Below the pieces are notes generated by a model. The model saw only the letters and a program-made list of their open reading frames with translations. It did not search any database and was not told where the DNA came from. A program made the translations under genes and the position numbers. 64,000 nucleotides of DNA, taken from Verrucomicrobiota bacterium (GTDB taxonomy: Bacteria; Verrucomicrobiota; Verrucomicrobiia; Opitutales; Opitutaceae). Positions within the stretch are counted from its first letter, which is position 1. Each line of letters begins with the position of its first letter. Below, one piece after another: positions 34,034 to 43,031 of the stretch. The stretch spans positions 1-64,000 of the forward strand of contig JAEWNN010000189.1 of NCBI GenBank assembly GCA_023457035.1, written 5' to 3'.

Positions 34034-35206
34034 ATGCCGGGCGAGGAGCTCACGATCCTGATCTGTGCGCGCGACGCCGCGGGCACCATCGAGCGCGCGG
34101 TCCGGTCCGCGTGCGCCGAGGCCGGCTGTCCGCTCGTGCTCGTCGATGACCATTGCACGGACGACACCGTCGCGCGGGCGCGAGCGGTGGTGGGAGACCG
34201 CCTGCGGGTGGTCGAGGCGCCGGGTCCCGGCGGCGTGCCGGTCGCGCGTCAGGCGGGACTGGATGCGGTGGAGACGGAGTTCGCCGCGTGGCTCGACGCC
34301 GACGACGAGTGGGTTCCGGGCCGGGCGGGGAGGCTGACGGCGGCGCTCCGGGCCGGGGCCGACGTGGCGACGGAGGCGATCGATCTGCACGATGGCGCGA
34401 GCGGTGCGTTTCTGCGGCGGTTGGAGGTGCCGGAGTTCATCCGGCGTGAGGTGACGCCGGCGCGGCTGTTCGAGCGCAACCATCTGCCCGGCGACACGCA
34501 GGTGGCGTTCCGCACGGAGGTGTTCCGGGCCGCGGGCGGCTATGATCCGGAGGTGTACGGCGTCGAGAGTTTCGATCTGTTGCTGCGCGCGGTGGCGATC
34601 GGTGCGCGGTTCCACTGTGGAAACGATGCTGGCTATCGGATGCACGCGTATCCGCAGAGTGTGTCGCGTAATCTGACACGGCAGCGCTCGGCTCTCGCCA
34701 CCGCGTTGCGCAAACATGACTACGATACGGTGCGCGGGCTGTGCCGGGCGGCGGGCGAACCGGAGCGCGTGGCCGCTTGGGTACTGGTCTCGATGGCGCT
34801 CTTCCGCGAGGAGCCGGCGGCGGCACTGCTCTTTCTCGAGGAGGCGAGCCCCGCGGCGGCGGATCCGCACGAGATTCTGGAGCGCGATGGCCCGTGGCCG
34901 TTCCGCGAGGGCTGGCGGCGGGCGTTCCAGCGGGGCACGTGCCTGTTGCTGGTCGGCGGGCGCGATCCCGAGGCGGCGGCGGAACTGCAGCGGGCCGAAG
35001 CGCTGGAGCCGACGCCGGAAGGAGCGAACAACCTAGGTGTGGCGTTGGCGCGCGGTGGCGCGACCGATGCGGCGCGGAGTTGTTTTGCGCAAGCCGCTGC
35101 GCGGTTCCCGGGGTATCTCGATGCCCGGCTGAACGGTGAAGCCGAAGCGCCCGGGCGCATCACGACGCATCCGCTGCGGCGTCAGGCGAGCCGGAGCGAG
35201 TATTGA
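34034..35206 (+). CDS. family 2 glycosyltransferase
   Basis: 390 aa. GT2 domain in the N-terminal 220 residues: LTILICARDAAGTIERAVRS, CPLVLVDDHCTDDTVARARA, GVPVARQAGLDAVETEFAAW and LDADDEWVPGRAG (DxD). The C-terminal 170 residues are helical with TPR-like signs (EGANNLGVALARGGATDAAR). Last gene of the plus-strand run that starts at pseG; it ends convergent with the MamK-like gene. Confidence 0.87.
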   Translation: MPGEELTILICARDAAGTIERAVRSACAEAGCPLVLVDDHCTDDTVARARAVVGDRLRVVEAPGPGGVPVARQAGLDAVETEFAAWLDADDEWVPGRAGRLTAALRAGADVATEAIDLHDGASGAFLRRLEVPEFIRREVTPARLFERNHLPGDTQVAFRTEVFRAAGGYDPEVYGVESFDLLLRAVAIGARFHCGNDAGYRMHAYPQSVSRNLTRQRSALATALRKHDYDTVRGLCRAAGEPERVAAWVLVSMALFREEPAAALLFLEEASPAAADPHEILERDGPWPFREGWRRAFQRGTCLLLVGGRDPEAAAELQRAEALEPTPEGANNLGVALARGGATDAARSCFAQAAARFPGYLDARLNGEAEAPGRITTHPLRRQASRSEY

Positions 35207-35251
35207 TCCGGCAAACTCGCGGGTGCGACCGTCGTCGGCAGCCAACGAGAA

Positions 35252-35279
35252 GCCCCCGGCCCTTGTGGGTACCGGGGGC
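35252..35279. terminator. hairpin between convergent genes
   Basis: GCCCCCGG (35252-35259) pairs with CCGGGGGC (35272-35279), with a nested CCC/GGG pair inside. There is no long T run on either side, so it is a weak bidirectional terminator candidate between the glycosyltransferase and the actin-like gene. Confidence 0.5.
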
Positions 35280-35342
35280 CAGTCCCTGTGTATCAACCAA
35301 ACCGGCTGATAGAGTGTTCGGGATTTGGGCGACGCCCAAATC

Positions 35343-36458
35343 TTAGCGCAGGATCGTCTGCCACTGGCGGTCCTTGGCCTGGCGGGCGGCCTTGAGGGCC
35401 CCGCGGGCGACCTGCTCCTTGTAGTTCGGCCCGATGACGGAGACCTTCGGGTTCTCGTAGCCGTCCTCGATGAGCTGGGTCTGGAGGGCGACGCCGAGGC
35501 CGCGGATGAGGCTACCGCCACCGGTGAGCACGATGTTCTGCAGCAGCTCGGGGACGGCATCCGGGTCGGCGCGGGCGATGAGGGTGCGGGAGAGGTCGAG
35601 GATGTGCTTGAGCATCGCCTCGCACCCGGCGGCGAGCTGCTCGGTGACATCGAACTGGCGGGTGCGGCCGGCAACGACCAGATCGACGATGACCTGGGTC
35701 TCCGGGCTCATGACGAAGGAGTGGCGCTCCTTGATCTCGCAAACCTTGTGGAGGGAGATCTGGCAGTCGGGGTAGGTCTGGAGGATGGCGTTGTAGACGA
35801 GCTGGTCGATGGCGTCGCCGGCGAAGGTCGTGTTCACGAGGTCCTCGGCCTGGGGATAGTATCCGCGCATCAGGCACAGATCGGTGGAGCCGCCGCCGAT
35901 GTCGATGAAGAGGGAGTTGCGGACCGGGTCGGCGTAGTCGGCGTCGCCCAGACGGGACTCGTCGCGCATGCCGAGGGCGGCGAGGAACGGCTCGGGGATG
36001 AAGAGCACCTTGTCGAAGACGCCGGTGACGGCCTGGCGGAGGGCCTCGCGGGCGGCGGGGTCGGCCTTGGCGGGCACGCCGATGACGGCGCGCAGTTCGG
36101 TGTTCGGGGAGGCGCCGAGGCGGGTGCGCAGGTGGCGGGCGAAGTGGCGCGCGCTGTCGAGATCGGCGATCGTGCCGCCCTTGAGCGGGCGCACGAGGTT
36201 GAGGTAGAGCTTCCGCTTGAGCGCTTCCTGGCCGAAGAGCACGGAGGCGTTGCCGGGCAGCACGCCATCGAGGATCCCGTCCTTGGCGTAGCCGACGATG
36301 CTGGGGATGAGCTCGCGGACGACGATGTCGTTGGACTTCGGGGAGCTGGCGAGCAGGGCGGAGGTGTTGGTGCCGAGATCGAGACCGACGAGAAGGGTGT
36401 CGGTGGTCGTCTGTTCGGCTGTTTCGTCGAGGACGGCGGAGGTGATGGAGGACTTCAT
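35343..36458 (-). CDS. MamK-like bacterial actin
   Basis: 371 aa. The actin ATPase core is complete: phosphate-1 GLDLGTNTSALL (25-36), glutamate in IPEPF (154-158), phosphate-2 FIDIGGGSTDLCL (184-196), adenosine motif LQNIVLTGGGSLIRGLG (306-322). Features beyond MreB match MamK: IPSIVGYAKD (51-60, compare VVGYPKD), AVIGVPAKADPA (124-134), and the LQNIV.xGGGSxIRGL wording. MamK filaments align magnetosomes; here there are no other magnetosome genes nearby, so the filament would have another cargo. A 24-nt gap separates it from a small upstream gene in the same operon. Confidence 0.8.
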   Translation of the reverse strand: MKSSITSAVLDETAEQTTTDTLLVGLDLGTNTSALLASSPKSNDIVVRELIPSIVGYAKDGILDGVLPGNASVLFGQEALKRKLYLNLVRPLKGGTIADLDSARHFARHLRTRLGASPNTELRAVIGVPAKADPAAREALRQAVTGVFDKVLFIPEPFLAALGMRDESRLGDADYADPVRNSLFIDIGGGSTDLCLMRGYYPQAEDLVNTTFAGDAIDQLVYNAILQTYPDCQISLHKVCEIKERHSFVMSPETQVIVDLVVAGRTRQFDVTEQLAAGCEAMLKHILDLSRTLIARADPDAVPELLQNIVLTGGGSLIRGLGVALQTQLIEDGYENPKVSVIGPNYKEQVARGALKAARQAKDRQWQTILR

Positions 36459-36482
36459 GGGACTTGGTTTGGTTGGACTACG

Positions 36483-36941
36483 TTAGGGAGAGGGACGGAG
36501 GGACGAACGTTCGAGCTCGCGGGCGGCGTCGATCATGTCGACGACGTCGGCGATGGGGATGTGCCGGGGGGCGATGGCGGGGAACAGCATGGCAGGGGCG
36601 GACGGGGACCCGGCAGGAAAGGCGGCGAGGTGGCGCACGGCGGAGTCGGAGGTGCGCTCGTCGGCGAGGAGGCGGGCGATGATCCAGTGGCTTTCGACTC
36701 GGGCCTGTTCATCGGCGAAGAGTTGGTTCAGGCGCGCCTTGGCCTCGGCGGCGGGAAGGGCGCAAGCGACGGCCCACTGGCGGATGAGCGGCGGCAACTC
36801 GTGTTCGAGGATCTCGGCTGCCGCCTGATGACGCCCTTGGCGGCGTAGGATGCAGGCCTCCCGCAGCTGGACGGCGATCTCGCGCCAGAGGCGGTCCGCA
36901 TCGGCGGCGGTCGGGTCGGCGCTGAGGACAGGGAAAGGCAT
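36483..36941 (-). CDS. small helical protein in operon with the MamK-like actin
   Basis: 152 aa, not recognised. All helical: ADRLWREIAVQLREACILRR, AEILEHELPPLIRQWAVACA, AKARLNQLFADEQARVESHW, then a Pro-rich turn and PIADVVDMIDAARELERSSL. No membrane segment or signal peptide. ATG at 36941 is chosen over an upstream ATG at 36998, whose extra 19 residues contain Trp/Arg-rich sequence unlike the rest. Transcribed directly ahead of the actin gene, so it may regulate or anchor the filament. Confidence 0.65.
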   Translation of the reverse strand: MPFPVLSADPTAADADRLWREIAVQLREACILRRQGRHQAAAEILEHELPPLIRQWAVACALPAAEAKARLNQLFADEQARVESHWIIARLLADERTSDSAVRHLAAFPAGSPSAPAMLFPAIAPRHIPIADVVDMIDAARELERSSLRPSP

Positions 36942-37101
36942 GAGGCCCTCCCAAACGCAGGCTCGATGCCAACTCCGCAAGATGCGGATAAGCAACAAAA
37001 AGCGTAAACAGGTGTCCGGTGCTGACCGCGGACGGAACGGTCAGTTGGTGGAAAATGCCTAGGTCGAGGCAGGAAATTCCGGGTCGATCGGGGCGCGCGT
37101 G

Positions 37102-37125
37102 GCCCCCGGCGGCGCCGCCGGGGGC
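37102..37125. repeat. perfect 24-bp palindrome
   Basis: Two 12-base arms meet without a loop (left arm GCCCCCGGCGGC, right arm its exact complement). It lies in the 264-bp gap between the divergent small helical gene and the zinc-ribbon miniprotein. It could extrude as a cruciform or terminate transcription; no T run. Confidence 0.6.
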
Positions 37126-37205
37126 GAGTGAACGTGCCAGAGGCGCGAATGTTCAGAGCTTAGTTTTATGGGGAACACTCCGATGGAGGGGAGAGCGGAC
37201 ACACC

Positions 37206-37415
37206 ATGAACCCGCCAACCTCAAGTCCGACGAACGTGCCGCGCCCCTTCTTGGGCGTGAACTTCGCCGCGTGCCGGGTGTACGGTCGGCTCTACAAGAA
37301 CCGGGAGGGTACGGCGTACGTCGGTCGTTGTCCGCGTTGCGGCAAGCTGGTGCAAGTGCCGATCGGTGCGCACGGTACCGCGCAGCGCTTCTTCATCGTC
37401 GATTGCGGTACCTGA
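37206..37415 (+). CDS. zinc-ribbon miniprotein
   Basis: 69 aa. Compact beta-rich protein: VNFAACRVYGRLYKNREGTA then YVGRCPRCGKLVQVPIGAHG and a final RFFIVDCGT. Cysteines in C..C (RCPRCGK) plus the flanking AAC and DC could bind one zinc. I recall similar short CPRCGK proteins in Planctomycetes and Verrucomicrobia but know no function. A GAGGGGAGAG ribosome-binding region precedes the ATG. Confidence 0.7.
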   Translation: MNPPTSSPTNVPRPFLGVNFAACRVYGRLYKNREGTAYVGRCPRCGKLVQVPIGAHGTAQRFFIVDCGT

Positions 37416-37442
37416 TGCCGGAAGACGGAAGGGGAGCCCACA

Positions 37443-37469
37443 GAAGGCAACGAAGGGAACGAAGTAGGG
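37443..37469. repeat. degenerate 9-bp GA-rich repeats
   Basis: GAAGGCAAC, GAAGGGAAC, GAAGTAGGG in tandem (37443-37469), related to AGGAAACGA/AGGAAACAA near 17190. Lies in the 192-bp gap downstream of the zinc-ribbon gene, which otherwise shows nothing. Confidence 0.5.
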
Positions 37470-37607
37470 AGGGGGATGGGCAGGCGAGCGTCTGTGCGCC
37501 AGCGGCGGATGGATGGGGAGGCCGACGACAACGGGGACTCGGTCCACCCACCATCGGTACTGCCAAATCCTTCTGTCGGCTGCTGAAGCTTGGTCGGTTC
37601 TGGCGCC

Positions 37608-38273
37608 TTACCGGCGGGCGAGGCTGGGGTTGAAACGTTGGGCCTGCGCGGAGGGTTCCTTGGCGTAGATGATGCCGAAGACGCGCCCCTGGTAATTCTT
37701 CCGCGTGATGTAGACCTCGTCCATGCGGCCGTTGTTGTCGCCCTTGGCCCAGAACTTGTCGCCGCGTTTTTCCAGGATGCGGTGCACGACGGGCATGCCA
37801 TAACGGGGATGGCGATACGTGACGATGTCGCCGATCTTCAGATCGTCGAAATTTGCGGCTTCCGTGAGCAGGATGGCCCGCTCGTCGAAAACCGGTTTCA
37901 TGCTCCCCGTCGGCATGACGGTGAGAAGGCTGGAGCCCTTGACGAGGAAGCGCGCGGCGGTGGCGACCTTCATGGCGCTGTTCCAGTCGAGGGCGGAGGT
38001 GGGGGCGATGCCGAGTCCTTGGCCGGCGGCGCCGTCGCTGCTGGCGAGCGCCACGGTCTGCTGCACGGCGCTGATGTCGGACTCGAGGGAAGCGGTGTGC
38101 GCCTGCAGCTCCCGGATGGTGGCATCGCGCTCGGTCACGGCGGCGCGGAGACTGGCGACCTCGGCGCGGAGTGCGGCGAGTTCCCGTTCGGCGTCGGTCT
38201 CGGCGCAGAGCGCGGCGGGCAGCATTACGCTGCCGAGCGCGCCAAGCAGGAGACTGACACCGGAGAATCGCAT
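37608..38273 (-). CDS. secreted signal-peptidase-like (S26) protein with coiled coil
   Basis: 221 aa. A signal peptide (1-24, ending LPAALCA) is followed by a coiled coil (about 26-75) and an S26 domain (about 100-205). Catalytic-type Ser is S124 in PTGSMKPVF; H164 in VVHRI and D179 in WAKGDNN match the Ser-His-Asp arrangement of the archaeal/ER (SipW) class, not the bacterial Ser-Lys dyad. Ordinary signal peptidases are anchored by membrane helices; this one appears exported. It may process periplasmic proteins or be a scaffold. Monocistronic. Confidence 0.75.
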   Translation of the reverse strand: MRFSGVSLLLGALGSVMLPAALCAETDAERELAALRAEVASLRAAVTERDATIRELQAHTASLESDISAVQQTVALASSDGAAGQGLGIAPTSALDWNSAMKVATAARFLVKGSSLLTVMPTGSMKPVFDERAILLTEAANFDDLKIGDIVTYRHPRYGMPVVHRILEKRGDKFWAKGDNNGRMDEVYITRKNYQGRVFGIIYAKEPSAQAQRFNPSLARR

Positions 38274-38735
38274 CTACCCCGGTCTTCGTACCGTCGGGGA
38301 CTCCCTTCAGTCTCCCGGCCCCAAATGAGGATGCGGGGATGGGGTGCTGAGTCGTAAAAACGGTGTGAGTGGGGGATTCGCCCCTGCCTGTACCTGAGGC
38401 GGTCGAACCGCAGCCGCTTCGAGGCGTGTCGTCGCCCCCGGTCATGGTGAGGAAACGGCGTTGCCCCGTATCTAGAACACGGGGTTTCCGGGCGCCTTCG
38501 GCGGTGCGGGCGCGGTGCCGGCGTGCTGGCTGGGTGCGTGTGACGACGGTCGGCGCGGCGAGTCCTGGGGTGGGAGGCCTGCGCCCCCGGTTGGTCCCAC
38601 GGTTTGCGACTGGCGCGGCGAACTGGAGGGGCGCTGGAGTGAGCTGCGGAGCTGGAGGTCGGAAGAGTTTCCTGACAGGAGGTCTCGCGGGTGCGAAACG
38701 ACAGGCGGTTGGATTTGCCCACCCGTACCTCCGGC
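38274..38735. other. 462-bp intergenic region
   Basis: No gene is supported; open frames here read as Arg/Gly/Pro-rich noise and overlap neighbours. A short hairpin CCCCGT-N9-ACGGGG lies at about 38463-38483 (CCCCGTATCTAGAACACGGGG). It separates two minus-strand genes, so it should hold the promoter of the signal-peptidase-like gene and the 3' end of the tolC-like gene is on the right. Confidence 0.4.
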
Positions 38736-40265
38736 CTACTCCTCGAGGGTCACCGCGTGGCGTCCGAGGGTCTCGCCGATGGCGCGGTCGTAGTCGGCAA
38801 GGGCGATGTTGTAGTCGGCGATGGCGCGGTACTCGCCCTGCTCGGCGGCGGAGAGCAGCTCCTGGAACTGGAGCACGGTGAAGGTGTCGCTCTGGCCGAC
38901 CTGCAGGCGCTTCTGTTCGGCGACGAGACTCTGGTCGGCCAGTTGGCGGGCGCGACGGGCGGACTCGACCCGGCGGGCGGTGGCGTCGATCTGGCTGGCG
39001 GCGTTGGCGACCTCGACCGCGATCTGTTGCTCGAGGCGGGCGAGTTCGGTGCGGGCTTGGGCGAGGGTGAGCTTGGAGGCGCGGACCCGCCCACGCCCTT
39101 CGCGGAGGGGAAGGGGCAGGTTGACGACGGCGCCGGCGGACCACGCCGGAGTGTCCTTCTGCCGGGCGTGGCGATAGGCCTCATCGAAGGTGCGACCAGA
39201 ACCGCTGTATCCATAGCTCCCAACCAGGTCGACCTGCGGCAGAGCGGCGGAGCGGGAGTCCGCGAGGTCGGCCTGGGCGCGGCGGATGTTCTCGAGGGCC
39301 TGCCGGTAGTCGGGGCGGCGCTGGTAGGCGCGGTCGAGGTCGGCGGCGCGGTCGAGGGTTGGGGCGGCCAGGACGGCCGGGGGCGCGATGAAGAGCGGCT
39401 GCTCGGCCGCGGCGGGCTTGGCGACGGAGATGAGCGTGAGCAGGTAGTTGCGCGCCTCACGGAGTCCCTGCTCGGACTGGATGACGCCGCTCTCGATCCG
39501 GGCGACGCGGGCGGCGGCGATGGTGACATCGGCCGGGGAGATGCTGCCCACCTCGACGCGGCGGCGGTTCTCGGCGAGCAGGTTGTCGGCGAGCTGGCGG
39601 GAGCGCACGGCGTTCTCGTAGGCCTGCTGGGCGTAGTAGAGGTTGTTGTACGCCGCGATGGTGCGCGTGATGGTGTCGGTGACGGCCTGCTGGTAGACGG
39701 CGCGGGAGATGTTGCGCTGGGCGCGGGCGAGGCGGACGCCGGCGAGATTGGCGCCGAAGCCGAACCCGCGCAGCAGCGGCTGAGTGAGCCGGATACCGGC
39801 GAAGGAGGAGTACTTGTCCTGGAGCAGGCTGTCGCTGTCGGTGTCGCGGTAGTTCTCCGTCTGGCCGACGAGCGCGTACTGGAGGCCGAAGGGCAGCTTG
39901 CCGCCGAGGGAGACGGACAACGCGTCGCTCTTCTCGACGTAGAGCGGGGCGTGCAGACCGCTGAGCGGGTTGAAGGGCTCGAGGCGGGTGTCCGAGCGGG
40001 TGAGGTTGGCGCTGAGGACGGGGTCGAAGGCGCCGGCCGCTGAGACTTGGCGAGCGCGCGCGATCTGCGGGTCGAAGCGTGTGGCGGCGATGGTGAAGTT
40101 GTTGGCGAGCGCGGATGCGATGGCGGCCTCGAGGGTGAGCGGATCGTCGGCGGAGGTGATGATCGCGGCGCGCTCCGTGGTGGCAGCGGTGGCGGGCTCC
40201 GGTGCGGCGCTGGCAACACGGGCCAAGGTGAAGCCGAGGAGAATGCAGAGAAGGAGGAAGCGCAT
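38736..40265 (-). CDS. TolC-family outer membrane efflux channel
   Basis: 509 aa. Signal peptide (1-20, ...LARVASA). Two outer-membrane efflux repeats (OEP) of helical hairpins: LTLEAAIASALANNFTIAAT starts the first, and YQRRPDYRQALENIRRAQAD the second. GIRLTQPLLRGFGFGANLAG is a typical TolC beta-strand segment, and the family's long Ala/Arg/Gln helices follow. It would form the outer-membrane tunnel of a tripartite exporter or type I secretion system, but no pump or adaptor gene adjoins it here. Confidence 0.9.
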   Translation of the reverse strand: MRFLLLCILLGFTLARVASAAPEPATAATTERAAIITSADDPLTLEAAIASALANNFTIAATRFDPQIARARQVSAAGAFDPVLSANLTRSDTRLEPFNPLSGLHAPLYVEKSDALSVSLGGKLPFGLQYALVGQTENYRDTDSDSLLQDKYSSFAGIRLTQPLLRGFGFGANLAGVRLARAQRNISRAVYQQAVTDTITRTIAAYNNLYYAQQAYENAVRSRQLADNLLAENRRRVEVGSISPADVTIAAARVARIESGVIQSEQGLREARNYLLTLISVAKPAAAEQPLFIAPPAVLAAPTLDRAADLDRAYQRRPDYRQALENIRRAQADLADSRSAALPQVDLVGSYGYSGSGRTFDEAYRHARQKDTPAWSAGAVVNLPLPLREGRGRVRASKLTLAQARTELARLEQQIAVEVANAASQIDATARRVESARRARQLADQSLVAEQKRLQVGQSDTFTVLQFQELLSAAEQGEYRAIADYNIALADYDRAIGETLGRHAVTLEE

Positions 40266-40569
40266 GTGGTTGCTTGCTGGCTTCGCAGGCGGCGTGCCAC
40301 TGGCGGAGTGATGCTTCAAGTGGCAACGCAGCAATGGTTTAGGACCTGTTCGGTCGGAGTGCCCGAGTTGGTTCGGCACCGATTCCGCAACGTGCCAATC
40401 CCGAAAATGGGACGGCGGTATCTGAATGCGGGAGGCGGAGCGCGGCGCGCGGAGGGACGCTCCTGCCTTCGGACGCGGGCGATGATGACGGAAGGGCTCG
40501 GTCTTTCCGAGTTCGTCGATGATCTGCCCGGACGGCGCGGAGCGCCGTCCCTACCTTCGGCACTCAAGC
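40266..40569. other. intergenic region with perfect hairpin repeat
   Basis: 304 bases with no supported gene. It contains GGACGGCGC-GGA-GCGCCGTCC (40530-40550), a perfect 9-bp stem with 3-base loop, immediately 5' of CTACCTTCGG. This resembles the GC-rich hairpins of the pse region (22226-22242) and is probably a member of a dispersed palindromic repeat family. It lies at the 3' end of the Rsm22-like gene and could help end its transcript. Confidence 0.5.
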
Positions 40570-41640
40570 CTACTTGTCCGGCTCTGCTGTCGTGTCGGTT
40601 TCTGGCGGAAGCACTTCACCGGCGGCGGTCCGCTCGCCCACGGGGCCGAGCCAGTGGCGGCCACCGATGATCTTCTCGTCACGCAGTTGCCAAGCGAAGA
40701 GCGGCGGGGGCTGGACTCCGCGACGGAAGGCCTTGAAGAGGGCTTTGTCGTCGCGCTTCTGGAGCATGCGCTCGGTCACTCTCGCGGCCTCGCAGCTGAG
40801 CACCTTGAAGTGGCCCTTGTACTCGCGCGGCTCGCCGAGGATGCGCGACCAATCTGCCGGGGCGAGTGTGGCGGTCCCGGCGGCAGGGCGGTCGAGCACG
40901 AGGAAGCTGTAGGGCAGGCTGCGCAGATCGATGCCGAGACGCAGGGAGAACTCCGCCCAGAACGCATCCGTGAATGCCTCGATCGGCGGCTTGGCGAAAT
41001 GGTGACACCAGTGGCGCTGGTTCTCCGGCGTGAGCAGGCCGCAGGCGTGGTTGTGCGTGCAGGGGGCGACGACGGCGAACTCCGCACGCAGCTCCTCCCG
41101 CAGGGCGACGAGGGCGCGGGCCACCTCGCCGGTGCCCGGCTCGACCCAGAGCACGGCGGCCGCGCGGCGCACGAGCGCCAGCAGCGCGGCGCTCTCGGCG
41201 GGCGGGAGCTCGTTGAGCACGTGGCTGATGACCAGTGTGAACGGCTGCGACGGAGCGACATCGCCCCAGTCGGGCGCCTGCTCCACGGCGAGCCCGGGAA
41301 AAACGGACGCTGCGCGTTCGGCGGCGAAGCGGCGCGCGAGCGCGGAGCGATCGTGCACGACGAGGCGGGAGAAACGGCCGGCACCGAAGGCGGCGAGTAC
41401 TCGGCGGCCGGCGACACCGCTGCCGCAGCCCCAGTCGAGCAGGACGGAGCCGGCGGGAGGCGACCAGCGGCGCGCGGCGAGCTCGGCGAGCACGGCGTCC
41501 CATTTCCAGCCGATGCGTTCGGCGAAAGTGGTGTCGTAGGCGGCGAGCAGTTCGGTCGACTCCCAGTAATCGCCGCCCTCGGCGGGGGCATCGAGGAAAC
41601 GGGCGCGGAGGCGGTCGAGCAGGGCGAAGTCGGGGCGCAC
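40570..41640 (-). CDS. Rsm22-like small-ribosomal-subunit methyltransferase
   Basis: 356 aa. SAM motif I is VLLDWGCGSGVAGRRVLAAF (about 66-85), with TLVISHVLNELPPAE for motif IV. A Cys-rich segment, VVAPCTHNHACGLL and HWCHHFAKPP (about 190-220), matches the Rsm22/METTL17 family, whose Cys cluster binds iron-sulfur or zinc. The family acts on ribosome small subunits or their assembly. Encoded 67 nt below a second methyltransferase gene on the same strand. Confidence 0.8.
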   Translation of the reverse strand: MRPDFALLDRLRARFLDAPAEGGDYWESTELLAAYDTTFAERIGWKWDAVLAELAARRWSPPAGSVLLDWGCGSGVAGRRVLAAFGAGRFSRLVVHDRSALARRFAAERAASVFPGLAVEQAPDWGDVAPSQPFTLVISHVLNELPPAESAALLALVRRAAAVLWVEPGTGEVARALVALREELRAEFAVVAPCTHNHACGLLTPENQRHWCHHFAKPPIEAFTDAFWAEFSLRLGIDLRSLPYSFLVLDRPAAGTATLAPADWSRILGEPREYKGHFKVLSCEAARVTERMLQKRDDKALFKAFRRGVQPPPLFAWQLRDEKIIGGRHWLGPVGERTAAGEVLPPETDTTAEPDK

Positions 41641-41707
41641 GGGAGAACCGGTGGAGGGTGGGCGGTGGACGGGCGTCGGTGGGGCTGTGGACAGTCGTCG
41701 GTGCGGC

Positions 41708-42907
41708 TCAGGCCTGGGGGACGGTGGCGGCGCTCGCGAGGAGCGTCTCCAAGTGCTGGTGCGCGATGCCGAAGCGATCCTTGAGCGCGGCGTACTCCGC
41801 CTGCGCGCGGGCGGTGGCGGCCGTGTCGGGCCGGGCGCGGCGGACGGCGGCGAGCATGGTGTTCTTCGGGGTGTGCGTGGCGTCGATGAACTCGAAGACC
41901 TTCACCTGGTAACCGTGGGCTTCGAGGAGCAGGGCGCGGAGCGAGTCGGTGACCATGTCGGCGAGGCGCGCGGCAAAGATGCCGTGGCGGGCGAGGGCGG
42001 CGAGCTCGGCGGGGGCACGGAGCTGCGGGCGGATCTCCTTGTGGCAGCAGGGCGCCGCGACGATGAGCGCGGCGCCGGCGCGGATGCCGCGGAAGAGCGC
42101 CTCGTCGGTGGCCGTATCGCAGGCGTGGAGCGCGATGAGCACATCGGCGGCGGGCACGGCGGCATCGACGATGCGGCCGGAGGCGAAGCTCAGGCCTTCG
42201 CAGTTGGCGGCGAGCGCGGCGGCGTTGCAGAGCTCGACGAGGTCGGGACGGGCCTCGATGCCGGTGACCTCGGCGCGGCGGCCGAGCGAGCGGGTGAGGG
42301 CGTGCCAGGCGGCGAAGGTGAGGTAGCCCTTGCCGGAGCCCATGTCGAACACGCGCACGGTGTCGCGCCCGGCGAGCCCGGCCTGCTCGCAGAGCGGGAG
42401 GAGCAGCTCCACGTAGCGGTTGATCTGGCGGAACTTGTCCGTGGCGTCGGCGAGGATACGGCCGTCGGCGCCGGCGAGCCCGAGGCTGCGCAGCCAGGGC
42501 GCATCGGCCGGGGCGATCTCGCGGTGCTTGATGCGGTCGTGGGGGGCGGGGGCGGCGGCGGTGTTGACGCGGCCGTGGGTGAGGCGGGCTTCGCCCTTCT
42601 TGTTGAGCTCGAACTGCCAGACCTCGGTCGCGGTGTAGAGGTGGGCGGAGTGGAGCGCGTCGCCGAAACGCAGCTCGAAGACTTCGGCGATCGTGGCGGC
42701 GTCGGCCGGCTTGGTGAGGTCGCGTTGGCGCTCGCGGAAGTGGAGTTGGAGGCGCTCGCCGCGGGCGGTGGCGACGCGCTCGGCGGTGATCTTGACCAGC
42801 AATTGGCCGGCGCGCGGCTTGCCCAGCACGAGACGGGTGAAGGAGCCGTCGGCGAGGGCGGAGCGGAGGCGTTGGAGGAATTCGGCGCGCGGGTCGGTGG
42901 CGGACAT
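41708..42907 (-). CDS. SAM-dependent methyltransferase (Methyltransf_32 type)
   Basis: 399 aa. A long N-terminal domain (1-170; EFLQRLRSALADGSFTRLVL, LHFRERQRDLTKPADAATIA) precedes a Rossmann methyltransferase: VRVFDMGSGKGYLTFAAWHAL (motif I), VTGIEARPDLVELCN (motif II), DVLIALHACDTATDEAL and LIVAAPCCHKEIRPQL. The HACDTATDEA...APCCHKE wording is the DUF/PF13679 family, linked to RNA modification. ATG at 42907 fits the start of the conserved N-terminal domain. Confidence 0.83.
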   Translation of the reverse strand: MSATDPRAEFLQRLRSALADGSFTRLVLGKPRAGQLLVKITAERVATARGERLQLHFRERQRDLTKPADAATIAEVFELRFGDALHSAHLYTATEVWQFELNKKGEARLTHGRVNTAAAPAPHDRIKHREIAPADAPWLRSLGLAGADGRILADATDKFRQINRYVELLLPLCEQAGLAGRDTVRVFDMGSGKGYLTFAAWHALTRSLGRRAEVTGIEARPDLVELCNAAALAANCEGLSFASGRIVDAAVPAADVLIALHACDTATDEALFRGIRAGAALIVAAPCCHKEIRPQLRAPAELAALARHGIFAARLADMVTDSLRALLLEAHGYQVKVFEFIDATHTPKNTMLAAVRRARPDTAATARAQAEYAALKDRFGIAHQHLETLLASAATVPQA

Positions 42908-43031
42908 CGGGAGCAGGTGAACGCAAGCCGTGGCGGCTGGCAACGGGCGTCTCGCGCAAATCGCGGGGCGGTTAACTGCGCTCTTGTCAACGGCCGCGGC
43001 AGCTGGCAATCATCGCGGCGTTCCTTGTTCC

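Noticed and set aside
38369..38881. 170-aa plus-strand frame in the gap before the TolC-like gene
   Set aside because: Low-complexity Arg/Gly product that overlaps the tolC-like coding region; no ribosome-binding site.
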